DNA of 64,000 bases from Streptomyces sp. PH10-H1 (GCF_030063355.1 NZ_JASISZ010000006.1:94285-158284); one strand, 5' to 3'. Positions 44,683-54,155 are shown, numbered from the stretch's first letter. Notes: generated by a model not told the origin, from the letters alone. Made by a program: numbers and translations.

Positions 44683-45978
44683 TTACTTGAACTCGCGACA
44701 AGCGGCCCAGTGAACATTCCCCATGTTCGGCTTGAGGAGATCACCGAGGGGTGTACGCCCGGGAACGGTGGTCGAGTTCTCGTAGACAGTAAATCCTCCC
44801 GCCGCGGACGGCGTAGGGGGACCGAGGGTGTAGTTAGGTATTCGGTCGCCCGGATGGAACGTCTCCAGGGCCGCAGCAGGATACGACCCGCCCTCCACCG
44901 CGACCCCGTTCAGCCCTGGAATCCGCTCGCCGTGCTCCACATAGAACGAAATTGTGGTACCCGGCGGGACGGTAATCTCCCCAGCATTGCGCTCAATATA
45001 GCCATGACCCGCCAAGACGGTTTCTCCGTCGGATCGACCACCTGCGAGCACCCTGCTCGCATAGTACCGGCCGTCATTATCGGGCCAACGACCCGACACG
45101 ATCTGCGGTTTGCTCTCGGCGACGGCTCTCTTGATCTCGTCGAACGGGGGAAGCGGAGTTCCGCCACCGCGATTGGCCAGGAGAGGGAAGGGAGCGTTCC
45201 ACACAGGGGAGGGAGCGCCCGGAACTCCGAAGCGACCGAGGATTCCCAGGAAGGAGTTGCGGTAGCCGCCCGCTGCGGCGACATTCGTCGCAAAGGATTC
45301 GGCCCCGGCACCGCCGGCGCCGAAGACGCCGCCGTACTTCATCCCGTCGGTCAGCGCATGGTCGACCTGGTCGAGTTGAAAGCCGTTCTGCGTGCCGGCC
45401 GCGATCTGGAGCGGCTGGGCGACCGCGAGGTTGACGGTGACGGACTCGACTCCGCCGAAGACCACGCCGACCAGCGCACCGGCGGCGATCCGGGCCGCCG
45501 TGGTGCCGACGACCATGCCCATACTCGCGGCGAAGTCCACCATGGCGGCCGCCGCCGTGGCGGCGGCTCCGGCGGCGAGACCCGCGGTGAAGAAGGCCAG
45601 ACCGATACCCGCGGCGATGACGACCGCCGATATCTCGAGCTGCGTGTCGATTTTGTCCTTGACGTCGGCGATTTCGTCCGCGAGGTCATCCAGCGCCTTC
45701 GCCATCTGCCGGGCGGCGGCCTCCTGGTCCTCCAACCAGCCCTTCCCGCCACCGCTGTAGCGGCGCCAGAACTCGTCGAAAGCATCAATGGCCTCACCCT
45801 TGTTGTGATGGATGAGCGTGCCGGCCGAGCTGTTCGTCGCCGCCCGCACGTCCCCGACGGCATCGGCGTAGGTCCGCCAGGCGGTGGCCGCCTGGCGGAG
45901 CTTGCCCTCGTCGCCGTCCGGCCACCACATGCCCATCGTCTCGACGAGCCATTCCTTGGCCTCCTCGAAGGCCCCCAT
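44683..45978 (-). CDS. WXG100-type polymorphic toxin with adhesin/Stv-like C-terminal domain
   Basis: A 431-residue protein. The N-terminal 110 residues are a WXG100-like helical hairpin (AATAWRTYADAVGDV, WLEDQEAAARQMAKALDDL). Ala/Gly-rich hydrophobic helices follow (about 115-180). After GVPGAPSPVW the last 140 residues form a distinct domain (GRYYASRVLAGG, VLAGHGYIERNAG, PPGTTISFYVEHGERI, GNVHWAACREF) resembling domains annotated as putative adhesin (Stv-like) at actinobacterial toxin C-termini. Its start shares one base with the WXG gene's stop (TGATG). Export through a type VII system is inferred. Confidence 0.75.
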   Translation of the reverse strand: MGAFEEAKEWLVETMGMWWPDGDEGKLRQAATAWRTYADAVGDVRAATNSSAGTLIHHNKGEAIDAFDEFWRRYSGGGKGWLEDQEAAARQMAKALDDLADEIADVKDKIDTQLEISAVVIAAGIGLAFFTAGLAAGAAATAAAAMVDFAASMGMVVGTTAARIAAGALVGVVFGGVESVTVNLAVAQPLQIAAGTQNGFQLDQVDHALTDGMKYGGVFGAGGAGAESFATNVAAAGGYRNSFLGILGRFGVPGAPSPVWNAPFPLLANRGGGTPLPPFDEIKRAVAESKPQIVSGRWPDNDGRYYASRVLAGGRSDGETVLAGHGYIERNAGEITVPPGTTISFYVEHGERIPGLNGVAVEGGSYPAAALETFHPGDRIPNYTLGPPTPSAAGGFTVYENSTTVPGRTPLGDLLKPNMGNVHWAACREFK

Positions 45979-46316
45979 CAGTGGGCGTCCTTGCGCCCAG
46001 CCTTGCTGAACATCGCTTTGATGAGCTCGTCGTTGTCGATGTGACCGTCGGCCATGTCCGTCAGCGCGGTGTGGATACTGGCCAGCCCCTCCACCAAAAT
46101 CGCCGCCGAACTCTCGATGCTGGTGCGGTTCTTGGTGTAGCCCTCACGGAACTTGGCGACTTCATCGTCACCGCCCCACGGAGCACCCAGCCCATCCAGC
46201 GCCGTCTTCAGCGCGGCCGCAGCCAGGCGCAAATTCTCACTCTGTGTATGGAAGACAGGAGCCGACACCTTGATGTCGGCCGTCTTGATGTCCAGTACTT
46301 CGCCTGGCTCTCCCAC
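45978..46316 (-). CDS. WXG100-like small secreted partner
   Basis: A 112-residue protein with GTG start 46316 after GGGGGAA. It is predicted to be two helices with AAAALKTALDGLGAPWGGDD (a W-G turn near the middle) and RTSIESSAAILVEGL, matching WXG100/ESX-type proteins. It is directly coupled to the toxin gene by a 1-base TGATG overlap. It probably pairs with the toxin's WXG-like domain for export. A start at 46382 is possible but lacks a ribosome site. Confidence 0.78.
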   Translation of the reverse strand: MGEPGEVLDIKTADIKVSAPVFHTQSENLRLAAAALKTALDGLGAPWGGDDEVAKFREGYTKNRTSIESSAAILVEGLASIHTALTDMADGHIDNDELIKAMFSKAGRKDAH

Positions 46317-46479
46317 GTGCGTTCCCCCGTACAGCCGTTGTGGATCACACGACGTTACTCGATCGGTCGTCGGCCTCCGCAATTGCTGGGGGACCGGGGA
46401 GGGCTTCCGCCGCGGCTGGAGTGGCGCGCACCTGCGGGGAAGGCGCGCACCAGCGCCCGATGTACACCGCGCCGCTCCG

Positions 46480-46977
46480 TCAGCGCGCCGCCAGCTCGAA
46501 CCACATCAGCTTGCCGCAGAGCCCGAACGGCTCCTCCCCCAGCGCGTATCCGCCGCACCGGTCCGAGAACAGGTCCAGCAGGAAGAGCCCGCGCCCGCCG
46601 TCCGCATCGGGCTCCGGGGCGAGCGCCGACGGCAGTTCCGGGTTGTTGTCCCGGACCGTCACCCGCAGCCGCTGGTGTCCCCAATTGAGCCGCAGCGACG
46701 CCGGGCCCGCCGCGTAGCGGTACGCGTTCGTCGCCAGCTCCGACGTCAGCAGCGCGGCCGTATCGACGAGTTCACGTAAGCCGTGCGCCACCAGCACCGC
46801 CCGCACGGTCGTCCGCGCGATCCCGGGCGCCCGCGGATCGTGCGGCAGTTGGAGGTAGTACTCCCACGGTTCCGCTGCGCGGGGGGTGGGGTCGGGGCAT
46901 GACGGTTGCACGGCGTACATGGGCGTCTCCGGGCCGAGTCGAGTGGCGTGGGTCACATCGTAGGGGTAAGTGCACAT
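46480..46977 (-). CDS. Histidine-kinase-like ATPase (RsbW-type)
   Basis: A 165-residue cytosolic protein with the GHKL ATPase fold of anti-sigma RsbW/SpoIIAB proteins. The N box is ALLTSELATNAYRYA, and the G box GGRGLFLLDLFSD ends with CGGYALGEEPFG. It is divergent from an XRE/DUF5753 regulator, the arrangement of WhiJ-like modules, where such ATPases act as regulators. The target is unknown. The start at 46977 (MCTYPYD) could be replaced by a later ATG (MYAVQPS). Confidence 0.9.
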   Translation of the reverse strand: MCTYPYDVTHATRLGPETPMYAVQPSCPDPTPRAAEPWEYYLQLPHDPRAPGIARTTVRAVLVAHGLRELVDTAALLTSELATNAYRYAAGPASLRLNWGHQRLRVTVRDNNPELPSALAPEPDADGGRGLFLLDLFSDRCGGYALGEEPFGLCGKLMWFELAAR

Positions 46978-47072
46978 AGTTGTTACCGCCTAAGGGAAAA
47001 TAGTGTGCACATGGGACCGTGGACCCGTCCCCACCGGCCCGGCAGACTGGGTGCGGCGAAGAGAGAGGGCAC

Positions 47073-47924
47073 ATGGCACCGAGGACTACTCCCACAGCAC
47101 GCCAGCAGCGCTTCGGCGTTGAGGTGCGCAGGATGCGCGAGCACGCCGGTCTGACGGCCGCGCGGGCGGCGGAACTGCTGGGCACCGACCGGGCGATGAT
47201 CTCGAACATCGAGGCAGGCCGGGTCGGGGTCAGCGAGGAGCGGCTGCGCCAACTCGCGCTGCACTACGAGTGCCCGGACGAGGTATTCATCGGCGCGATG
47301 ACGGAGATGACCGGAGGCCGCAAGAAGGAGTGGTGGGAGGAGTACCGGAGCAGCCTGCCCGCCGGATTCCTCGACGTGGCCGAGCTGGAGCACTACGCGG
47401 TACGGCTGCGCACCGCCCAGACGGTGCACCTGCCGGGGCTGCTCCAGACCGAGGACCACGCGCGGGCGCTGTTCGATGTGGTGGTTCCACCGCTGCCCCG
47501 GCTGGAGGTGGAACTGCGGGTGGCGCACCGGCTCGAGCGGCAGCGCATCCTCGACGGGGACGCCCCGACCCCGTACACCGGGATCATCCACGAGGCGGCC
47601 CTGCGCATGCAGTTCGGCGGCCGGTCGACCACCCGCGCCCAGCTCGAGCACCTGTTGGCCGCCACCGACCGGGCGAACATCACCCTGCTGGTGATCCCGT
47701 TCTCCGCGGGCGGGTTTCCGGGAGCCGACCAGTCGATCCTCTATGCCGAGGGCGTCGTCCCCGAACTCGACACCGTCCAGATGGACACGTCGCACGGTCC
47801 TGAGTTCATCGACGCGCAGACTCAGCTCATCAACTACAGGCGCCGCCTGGACCTGATGGAACAGCGGGCCCTGTCCGCCGCCGAATCCCAAGCGTTCGTC
47901 GGAGCCATCGTCCGTGACCTTTGA
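47073..47924 (+). CDS. XRE-family regulator with DUF5753 (WhiJ/Scr1-like)
   Basis: A 283-residue DNA-binding protein. The HTH (about 10-65) reads QRFGVEVRRMREHAGLTA...LLGTDRAMISNIEAGRVGVS, and DUF5753 fills the rest (LQTEDHARALFD, GIIHEAALRMQFGG, ILYAEGVVPELDTVQMDTSH). ATG 47073 lies after GAGAGAGGG. It overlaps the following DUF397 gene, forming the standard regulator/DUF397 pair with the divergent ATPase. A broken relative lies at 42315-42539. Confidence 0.93.
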   Translation: MAPRTTPTARQQRFGVEVRRMREHAGLTAARAAELLGTDRAMISNIEAGRVGVSEERLRQLALHYECPDEVFIGAMTEMTGGRKKEWWEEYRSSLPAGFLDVAELEHYAVRLRTAQTVHLPGLLQTEDHARALFDVVVPPLPRLEVELRVAHRLERQRILDGDAPTPYTGIIHEAALRMQFGGRSTTRAQLEHLLAATDRANITLLVIPFSAGGFPGADQSILYAEGVVPELDTVQMDTSHGPEFIDAQTQLINYRRRLDLMEQRALSAAESQAFVGAIVRDL

Positions 47925-48129
47925 GAGGCACCCAGTGACTGTCTGGAAGAAGTCGTCCTTCAGCGGCGAGGGCGGCAACAACTGCATACAGCTCGCCACC
48001 ACACCCGCCGGCGTGGCGATACGGGAAAGCACTGATCCCGGGGCGATCGTAACGACCACTCCCGTCCGGCTCCGCGCGTTCCTGGACGCCGTCAAGACAG
48101 GGGCCCTCGACGCGCCGCGTCAGGCGTAG
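47914..48129 (+). CDS. DUF397 small protein
   Basis: A 71-residue DUF397 protein (VWKKSSFSGEGGNNCIQLA, AIRESTDPGAIVTTTP) whose GTG start at 47914 overlaps the regulator gene by 11 bp; GTG 47935 is an alternative start. It forms the intact partner of the XRE/DUF5753 regulator. DUF397 proteins are thought to modulate the regulator. It is followed by pepA on the same strand after about 120 bp. Confidence 0.88.
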   Translation: MTFERHPVTVWKKSSFSGEGGNNCIQLATTPAGVAIRESTDPGAIVTTTPVRLRAFLDAVKTGALDAPRQA

Positions 48130-48247
48130 GCTCGGCGGCGGCGCGGCCTGGCGTGCCGCCCCGCGGGCGTGGCGGAATACGATGCGAGGGGCGCGGCCAG
48201 CCCACCCCTTGGCCGACAACATTCGACGGAACAGGACCACCCTCACC

Positions 48248-49759
48248 GTGACTGCACTGACACTCAGCACTTCCTCCGGCGCAGCGTTGCGCGCGGATGC
48301 CGTCGTCATCGGAGTGACCAAGGGCGCCAAGGGCCCCGAGGTCGCCGCCGGTGCGGAGGCCGTGGACGCGGCGTTCGACGGCAAGCTCGCCGCCACGCTG
48401 GAACTCCTCGGCGCCTCCGGCGGCGAGGGCGAGGTGACGAAGCTGCCGGCTCCGTCCGGCGTGAAGTCGGCGGTGGTGCTCGCTGTGGGTCTGGGTGAGA
48501 CGCCCACCGACGGTGCCGGTTACGACGCCGAGGCGCTGCGCCGGGCGGCCGGTGCCGCGGCGCGTGCGCTGAGCGGGACAAAGAAGGCGGCGTTCGCGCT
48601 GCCGGCCACGGACGCGGCGGGCGTGGAGGCGGTGGCGACCGGCGCACTGCTGGGCGCGTACGCGTACACGGCGTACCGGGTGGACAGCGCCGGCGGCAAG
48701 GGGCCGCTGGGCGAGATCGCGCTGGCGGGCGCGAAGCCGCGCGACAAGGCGCACAAGGCCGCGGCCGAGCGGGGGACCGCGGTGGCCGAGGAGGTCAACC
48801 GGGCGCGTGACCTGATCAACATGCCCCCGAACGACCTGAACCCGAAGGCATTCGCCACCGCGGTCCAGGCCGCGGGCAAGGAGCACGGCCTCAAGGTCGA
48901 GGTGCTCGACGAGAAGGCGCTGCTCAAGGGCGGCTTCGGCGGCATCCTGGGCGTCGGCCAGGGTTCGTCGAGCCCGCCGCGGCTGGTGAAGGTGGCCTAC
49001 ACCCACCCGAAGGCGAAGAAGACCGTCGCGCTCGTCGGCAAGGGCATCACGTACGACTCGGGCGGCATCTCCCTGAAGCCCCCGGGCCACAACGAGACGA
49101 TGAAGTGCGACATGAGCGGCGCGGCCGCCGTGTTCGCCACCGTCGTGGCGGCGGCCAAGCTGGGCGTGCAGGTCAATGTGACCGGCTGGCTGGCGCTGGC
49201 GGAGAACATGCCGGGCGGCAACGCGACGCGTCCCGGCGATGTGCTGAAGATGTACTCGGGCAAGACCGTCGAGGTGCTCAACACGGACGCCGAGGGCCGG
49301 CTGGTCCTCGCGGACGCGCTGGCGCGGGCCTCGGAGGAGCACCCGGACGCGATCGTGGACGTGGCGACGCTGACCGGCGCGATGGTGCTGGCGCTGGGTA
49401 CCCGTACGTTCGCGATCATGTCGAACGACGACGGCTTCCGGACCGCGCTGCACGAGACGGCGACGGAGTCGGGCGAGCAGGCGTGGCCGATGCCGATGCC
49501 GGCGGAGCTGCTCAAGGGGATGGACTCGCCGGTCGCGGACATCGCGAACATGGGCGAGCGGCCGGGCGGCGGCCTGGTGGCCGGCCTGTTCCTGCAGGAG
49601 TTCGTGGGCGAGGGCATCACCTGGGCACACCTGGACATCGCGGGCCCGGCGTTCCACGAGGGCGCGCCGTTCGGCTACACCCCCAAGGGCGGCACCGGCT
49701 CAGCGGTCCGCACCCTGGTCCGGCTGGTCGAGAAGGCCGCCGCGGGCGACGTGCTCTAG
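48248..49759 (+). CDS. pepA: Leucyl aminopeptidase PepA (M17)
   Basis: Cytosolic metallo-aminopeptidase of 503 residues. The catalytic C-terminal domain shows GKGITYDSGGISLKP (metal/catalytic lysine), MKCDMSGAAAV, and the NTDAEGRLVLADAL signature; the N-terminal domain is an alpha/beta fold of normal length. GTG 48248 is used because ATG candidates upstream lie in non-family sequence. It may also bind DNA, as some PepA proteins do, but no sequence sign of that is claimed. A perfect hairpin follows. In Streptomyces it typically precedes lpdA-sucB. Confidence 0.94.
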   Translation: MTALTLSTSSGAALRADAVVIGVTKGAKGPEVAAGAEAVDAAFDGKLAATLELLGASGGEGEVTKLPAPSGVKSAVVLAVGLGETPTDGAGYDAEALRRAAGAAARALSGTKKAAFALPATDAAGVEAVATGALLGAYAYTAYRVDSAGGKGPLGEIALAGAKPRDKAHKAAAERGTAVAEEVNRARDLINMPPNDLNPKAFATAVQAAGKEHGLKVEVLDEKALLKGGFGGILGVGQGSSSPPRLVKVAYTHPKAKKTVALVGKGITYDSGGISLKPPGHNETMKCDMSGAAAVFATVVAAAKLGVQVNVTGWLALAENMPGGNATRPGDVLKMYSGKTVEVLNTDAEGRLVLADALARASEEHPDAIVDVATLTGAMVLALGTRTFAIMSNDDGFRTALHETATESGEQAWPMPMPAELLKGMDSPVADIANMGERPGGGLVAGLFLQEFVGEGITWAHLDIAGPAFHEGAPFGYTPKGGTGSAVRTLVRLVEKAAAGDVL

Positions 49760-49774
49760 GCAACCGATTCGTCC

Positions 49775-49816
49775 TCACGTGCCGGACGGGCTGCATTCAG
49801 CCCGTCCGGCACGTGA
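49775..49816 (+). terminator. Hairpin terminator after pepA
   Basis: A perfect 19-bp stem (49775-49793 with 49798-49816) around a CATT loop lies 15 bp past the pepA stop. Confidence 0.9.
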
Positions 49817-50147
49817 CGACAGCGCGGCCGGACGACCCGTAACCCGGTGCACCCTGCCGGTTACGGCACTAGCACGCCCGGGGCCGTGCGCGCGACTGGG
49901 CAGGTGTTCGCCCTGAGCGAGATTCTGCCGCCCGGAGTGCCCTTTACGGGCCAGTAGCCTCCCAGGATGGGGCTTAAGTCCGTCTCGGACCCCGGCCCGG
50001 TGACCCGTCTGCCGCGAACAAGTGCGAAGATGTTGGTCGGCACGACAGGGCCCAGTTTTCAAAGTTTTCAGACATAGCGGCCGATCAACAGCCGCCGCCC
50101 GGTCACCACAGACCGGCTCCGGCGTACCCATGCATGGAGGACGTGAC
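49817..50147. other. Gap upstream of lpdA without a gene
   Basis: About 330 bp between the pepA terminator and the lpdA start. It holds the lpdA ribosome site GGAGG (50136-50140) and must hold the promoter, but no clear -10/-35, dyad or riboswitch-like structure was identified. A short open frame reaching upstream of lpdA lacks support. Confidence 0.4.
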
Positions 50148-51536
50148 GTGGCGAACGACGCCAGCACCGTTTTCGACCTAGTGATCCTCGGCGGCGGCAG
50201 TGGCGGTTACGCCGCAGCGCTGCGCGCGGCGCAGCTGGGCCTGGACGTCGCCCTGATCGAGAAGAACAAGCTCGGTGGCACGTGTCTGCACAACGGCTGC
50301 ATCCCCACAAAGGCTCTGCTGCACGCGGGCGAGATCGCCGATCAGGCTCGTGAGAGCGAGCAGTTCGGTGTCAAGGCCACCTTCGACGGCATCGACATGG
50401 CGGGTGTCCACAAGTACAAGGACGACGTGATCGCCGGCCTCTACAAGGGCCTGCAGGGCCTGGTGGCCAGCCGCAAGATCACGTACGTCGCGGGTGAGGG
50501 CCGGGTGTCCTCCCCCACCACGGTCGATGTGAACGGCGAGCGCTACACCGGCCGCCACCTCCTGCTGGCGACCGGCTCCGTGCCGAAGTCGCTGCCGGGC
50601 CTGGCCATCGACGGCGACCGCATCATCTCCTCGGACCACGCGCTGGTCCTGGACCGCGTCCCGAAGTCCGCGATCGTGCTGGGCGGCGGCGTCATCGGCG
50701 TCGAGTTCGCCTCCGCGTGGAAGTCCTTCGGCGCGGACATCACGATCGTCGAGGGCCTGCCGCATCTGGCCCCGCTGGAGGACGAGAACAGCTCCAAGCT
50801 CCTGGAGCGCGCGTTCCGCAAGCGCGGCATCAAGTTCAACCTCGGGACCTTCTTCCAGAAGGCCGAGTACACGGCCGACGGTGTGAAGGTGACCCTCGCC
50901 GACGGCAAGGAGTTCGAGGCCGAGCTGCTGCTCGTCGCCGTAGGCCGCGGCCCGGTCTCACAGGGCCTGGGGTATGAGGAGGCCGGTGTCGCGATCGACC
51001 GCGGCTATGTCCTCGTCGACGAGTACATGCAGACGAACGTGCCCACCATCTCGGCCGTCGGTGACCTCGTCCCGACGCTCCAGCTCGCGCACGTCGGCTT
51101 CGCAGAGGGCATCCTGGTAGCTGAGCGGCTGGCCGGTATCAAGGCCGTGCCGATCGACTACGACGGCGTTCCGCGCGTCACGTACTGCCACCCGGAGGTC
51201 GCCTCCGTCGGTATCACCGAGGCGAAGGCCAAGGAGCTGTACGGCGCCGACAAGGTCGTCACCCTGAAGTACAACCTCGCCGGCAACGGCAAGAGCAAGA
51301 TCCTCAAGACCGCGGGCGAGATCAAGCTCGTCCAGGTCAGGGACGGCGCCGTCGTCGGCGTCCACATGGTCGGTGACCGTATGGGCGAGCAGGTCGGCGA
51401 AGCCCAGCTGATCTACAACTGGGAGGCGCTGCCGGCCGAGGTCGCCCAGCTCATCCACGCACACCCGACGCAGAGCGAGGCGCTCGGCGAGGCTCACCTG
51501 GCTCTCGCGGGCAAGCCGCTGCACTCCCACGACTAA
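50148..51536 (+). CDS. lpdA: Dihydrolipoyl dehydrogenase (E3)
   Basis: FAD-dependent reoxidation of dihydrolipoamide in 2-oxo-acid dehydrogenase complexes. The 462-residue protein has the FAD GxGxxG (LVILGGGSGGY), the redox pair in GGTCLHNGCIP (Cys46/Cys51), a second nucleotide-binding motif VLGGGVIGVEFAS, and the active-site base in IHAHPTQSE. GTG 50148 is supported by GGAGG eight bases upstream. It is followed after 51 bp by sucB on the same strand, so the two are probably co-expressed. Confidence 0.97.
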   Translation: MANDASTVFDLVILGGGSGGYAAALRAAQLGLDVALIEKNKLGGTCLHNGCIPTKALLHAGEIADQARESEQFGVKATFDGIDMAGVHKYKDDVIAGLYKGLQGLVASRKITYVAGEGRVSSPTTVDVNGERYTGRHLLLATGSVPKSLPGLAIDGDRIISSDHALVLDRVPKSAIVLGGGVIGVEFASAWKSFGADITIVEGLPHLAPLEDENSSKLLERAFRKRGIKFNLGTFFQKAEYTADGVKVTLADGKEFEAELLLVAVGRGPVSQGLGYEEAGVAIDRGYVLVDEYMQTNVPTISAVGDLVPTLQLAHVGFAEGILVAERLAGIKAVPIDYDGVPRVTYCHPEVASVGITEAKAKELYGADKVVTLKYNLAGNGKSKILKTAGEIKLVQVRDGAVVGVHMVGDRMGEQVGEAQLIYNWEALPAEVAQLIHAHPTQSEALGEAHLALAGKPLHSHD

Positions 51537-51587
51537 GCCCCTCACCACGCACCCCATCCGCACAGATCGTTAGGAGCAACCGCAACC

Positions 51588-53366
51588 ATGGCGGTTTCCG
51601 TAACCCTTCCGGCGCTCGGCGAGAGCGTGACCGAGGGCACCGTCACCCGTTGGCTCAAGGCCGAGGGTGAGCGCGTCGAGGCCGACGAGCCGCTGCTCGA
51701 GGTGTCGACCGACAAGGTCGACACCGAGATCCCATCGCCCGTGTCCGGCATCCTGGCCTCCATCAAGGTGGCCGAGGACGAGACCGTCGAGGTCGGCGCC
51801 GAGCTGGCCATCATCGATGACGGCTCGGGCGCGCCCGCCGCTGCCGCCCCGGCCCCGGCCGCTGTTGAGGCACCTGTTCCCGCTCCCGTGGCCGCCCCGG
51901 CCCCGGCCGCTGTTGAGGCACCTGCTCCCGCTCCCGTGGCCGCCCCGGCCCCGGCCGCTGCTCCGGCCCCGGCCGCTGCTCCGGCCGCCGCCGAGGGCAC
52001 CCCGGTCCTGCTCCCCGCACTGGGCGAGTCGGTCACCGAGGGCACCGTCACCCGTTGGCTCAAGTCGGTCGGCGAGACCGTCGAGGCCGACGAGCCGCTG
52101 CTCGAGGTCTCCACCGACAAGGTCGACACCGAGATCCCGGCTCCGGCCGGTGGTGTCCTCCTGGAGATCCTCATCAACGAGGACGAGACCGCCGAGGTCG
52201 GCGCCAAGCTCGCCGTCATCGGAGCCGCGGGTGCCGCTCCGGCGGCCGCCCCGGCTCCCGCCGCTGCGGCACCGGCCGCTGCTCCGGCACCGGCTCCCGC
52301 CCCTGTGGCGCCCCCGGCTCCCGCTCCGGTCGCCGCTCCGGCCCCGGCTCCGGTGGCTGCTCCGGTCGCCGCACCGGCACCCGCTGCCGCTCCGGCACCG
52401 GTCGTCACCCCGGCCCCGGTCGCCGCTCCGGCGACCTCGGGCGACGACGGCGCGTACGTGACCCCCCTGGTCCGTAAGCTCGCCTCGGAGAACGGCGTGA
52501 ACCTGTCCGCGGTCAAGGGCACCGGCGTCGGTGGCCGTATCCGCAAGCAGGACGTCATCGCCGCCGCGGAGGCCGCCAAGGCCGCCGCGTCCGCCGCCCC
52601 GGCCGCTCCGGCCGCCGCTCCGAAGGCCGCCCTCGTGGCGTCCCCGCTGCGCGGCCAGACGGTCAAGATGACCCGCATGCGCAAGGTCATCGGCGACAAC
52701 ATGATGAAGGCGCTGCACAGCCAGGCACAGCTCACCAGCGTGGTCGAGGTGGACATCACCAAGATCATGCAGATGCGCAACAAGGCCAAGGACGCGTTCG
52801 CGCAGCGCGAGGGCGTCAAGCTCTCGCCGATGCCGTTCTTCGTCAAGGCCGCAGCCCAGGCGCTGAAGGCCCACCCGGTCGTCAACGCCCGGATCAACGA
52901 GGACGAAGGCACCATTACCTACTTCGACTCCGAGAACATCGGTATCGCGGTGGACTCCGAGAAGGGTCTGATGACCCCGGTCATCAAGGGTGCGGGCGAC
53001 CTCAACATCGCGGGTATCTCCAAGCGGACCGCGGAGCTGGCCGGCAAGGTCCGGGCGAGCAAGATCAGCCCGGACGAGCTGTCCGGTGCCACCTTCACGA
53101 TCAGCAACACCGGCTCGCGCGGTGCGCTGTTCGACACGGTGATCGTGCCTCCGAACCAGGCGGCCATCCTGGGCATCGGCGCCACCGTCAAGCGTCCGGT
53201 GGTCATCGAGACCGCCGAGGGCACCGTCATCGGCGTCCGCGACATGACGTACCTGGCGCTCTCCTACGACCACCGTCTGGTGGACGGCGCCGACGCGGCC
53301 CGTTACCTGACGGCCGTCAAGGAGATCCTGGAAGCCGCGGAGTTCGAGACCGAGATCGGCCTCTGA
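51588..53366 (+). CDS. sucB: Dihydrolipoamide acyltransferase (2-oxo-acid dehydrogenase E2)
   Basis: A 592-residue E2 with two lipoyl domains (lipoyl lysines in [10 protein letters not shown], residue 43 and again near 176), Ala/Pro-rich flexible linkers, a peripheral-subunit-binding domain ([20 protein letters not shown], then [11 protein letters not shown]) and a catalytic domain ending [16 protein letters not shown] with the HxxxDG motif. It transfers succinyl or related acyl groups; the oxoglutarate complex is the likely assignment. The lipoyl groups are made by LipB/LipA encoded in the same window. ATG with GGAG upstream. Confidence 0.95.
   Translation: MAVSVTLPALGESVTEGTVTRWLKAEGERVEADEPLLEVSTDKVDTEIPSPVSGILASIKVAEDETVEVGAELAIIDDGSGAPAAAAPAPAAVEAPVPAPVAAPAPAAVEAPAPAPVAAPAPAAAPAPAAAPAAAEGTPVLLPALGESVTEGTVTRWLKSVGETVEADEPLLEVSTDKVDTEIPAPAGGVLLEILINEDETAEVGAKLAVIGAAGAAPAAAPAPAAAAPAAAPAPAPAPVAPPAPAPVAAPAPAPVAAPVAAPAPAAAPAPVVTPAPVAAPATSGDDGAYVTPLVRKLASENGVNLSAVKGTGVGGRIRKQDVIAAAEAAKAAASAAPAAPAAAPKAALVASPLRGQTVKMTRMRKVIGDNMMKALHSQAQLTSVVEVDITKIMQMRNKAKDAFAQREGVKLSPMPFFVKAAAQALKAHPVVNARINEDEGTITYFDSENIGIAVDSEKGLMTPVIKGAGDLNIAGISKRTAELAGKVRASKISPDELSGATFTISNTGSRGALFDTVIVPPNQAAILGIGATVKRPVVIETAEGTVIGVRDMTYLALSYDHRLVDGADAARYLTAVKEILEAAEFETEIGL
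51843..51960 (+). repeat. 48-bp tandem repeat in the first E2 linker
   Basis: Two full 48-bp units (51843-51890 and 51891-51938, one base different) and a 22-bp partial copy encode the Ala/Pro linker pattern [16 protein letters not shown]. In-frame length changes are possible without breaking the gene. Confidence 0.85.
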
Positions 53367-53413
53367 GAGCTCCGAGACCCGGAGCCACTGGGTCTCCGGT
53401 CTACTGAGGCATT

Positions 53414-53468
53414 CGCTACGACAGCGCCCCCGACCCGGTTCCTCCGGGCCGGGGGCGCTGTCGTAGCG
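53414..53468 (+). terminator. Hairpin terminator after sucB
   Basis: A 25-bp stem with one A-C mismatch (53414-53438 with 53444-53468) and a 5-nt loop follows the sucB stop by 48 bp and should end the lpdA-sucB transcript. Confidence 0.88.
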
Positions 53469-53493
53469 GAGGAGCGGACAGGAGGAACCACCC

Positions 53494-53975
53494 ATGCGCG
53501 CGGCCCGGCTGATCCACCTCGTACTGCTGCTCCAGAACCGCGGCTCGATGACGGCCGCCGAGCAGGCGGAGACCCTCGAGGTCTCGGAGCGCACGGTCGC
53601 GCGTGACGTGCTGGCCCTCTCCGAGGCGGGCGTGCCGGTGTACGCCGAGCGCGGGCGGTCCGGCGGTACCGGCTCGTCGGCGGGTACCGCACGCGCCTGA
53701 CGGGGCTGGGGCGCGACGAGGCGGAGGCGCTGTTCCTGTCCGGGGTGCCGGGCGCGCTGCGCGACATGGGCCTGGCGGACACCGGATCCGCCGCCCGGCT
53801 CAAGGTCACGGCGGCGCTGCTCCCCGAACTCCGGGACGCCTCGCACTCCGCGGCCCAGCGGTTCCATCTGGACGCGCCCGGCTGGTACCAGGAGCCGGCG
53901 ACGCCGCCGCTCCTCCCCGCGCTCGCCGACGCCGTCTGGGACGACCGGGTGGTCACCGCCCGCTACCGGCGGCCC
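53494..53975 (+). pseudogene. WYL-domain transcriptional regulator, frameshifted and 3'-truncated
   Basis: The frame opens as an HTH_11/WYL regulator (ARLIHLVLLLQNRGSMTAAE, LEVSERTVARDVLALSEAG) but a missing base near 53665 moves the sequence to another frame, which continues the family: YRLVGGYRTRLTGLGRDEAE, FLSGVPGALRDMGLAD, LPALADAVWDDRVVTARYRR. That frame ends in unrelated sequence near 53975, so the WYL core is largely missing. Good AGGAGG before ATG 53494. Confidence 0.85.
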
Positions 53976-53976
53976 G

Positions 53977-54072
53977 GCCGAGTTCCACGGCCATCGCCCG
54001 CCCGGCTCCGCGCGTGGCTCCCGCGACGAGGACTACCTTCCCCTTGAGCCCGTCATTCGGCTTGTCGGCCAT
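53977..54072 (-). pseudogene. N-terminal fragment of a short-chain dehydrogenase
   Basis: From ATG 54072 the minus strand reads MADKPNDGLKGKVVLVAGAT RGAGRAMAVELG, the first strand and glycine-rich NAD(P)-binding loop of an SDR, then stops being family-like at about residue 31. It meets the broken WYL gene head-on; both lost their 3' parts in one event. Confidence 0.7.
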
Positions 54073-54155
54073 GCGTGACCTCCTGTAGTGGTACGTACTG
54101 CATGACCGTCGCAGCCATACTCGACATCCTGTGTCGGGTTTCCTCCGGAGGCATC

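Noticed and set aside
49817..50147. Riboswitch upstream of lpdA
   Set aside because: No recognisable conserved core could be found by eye.
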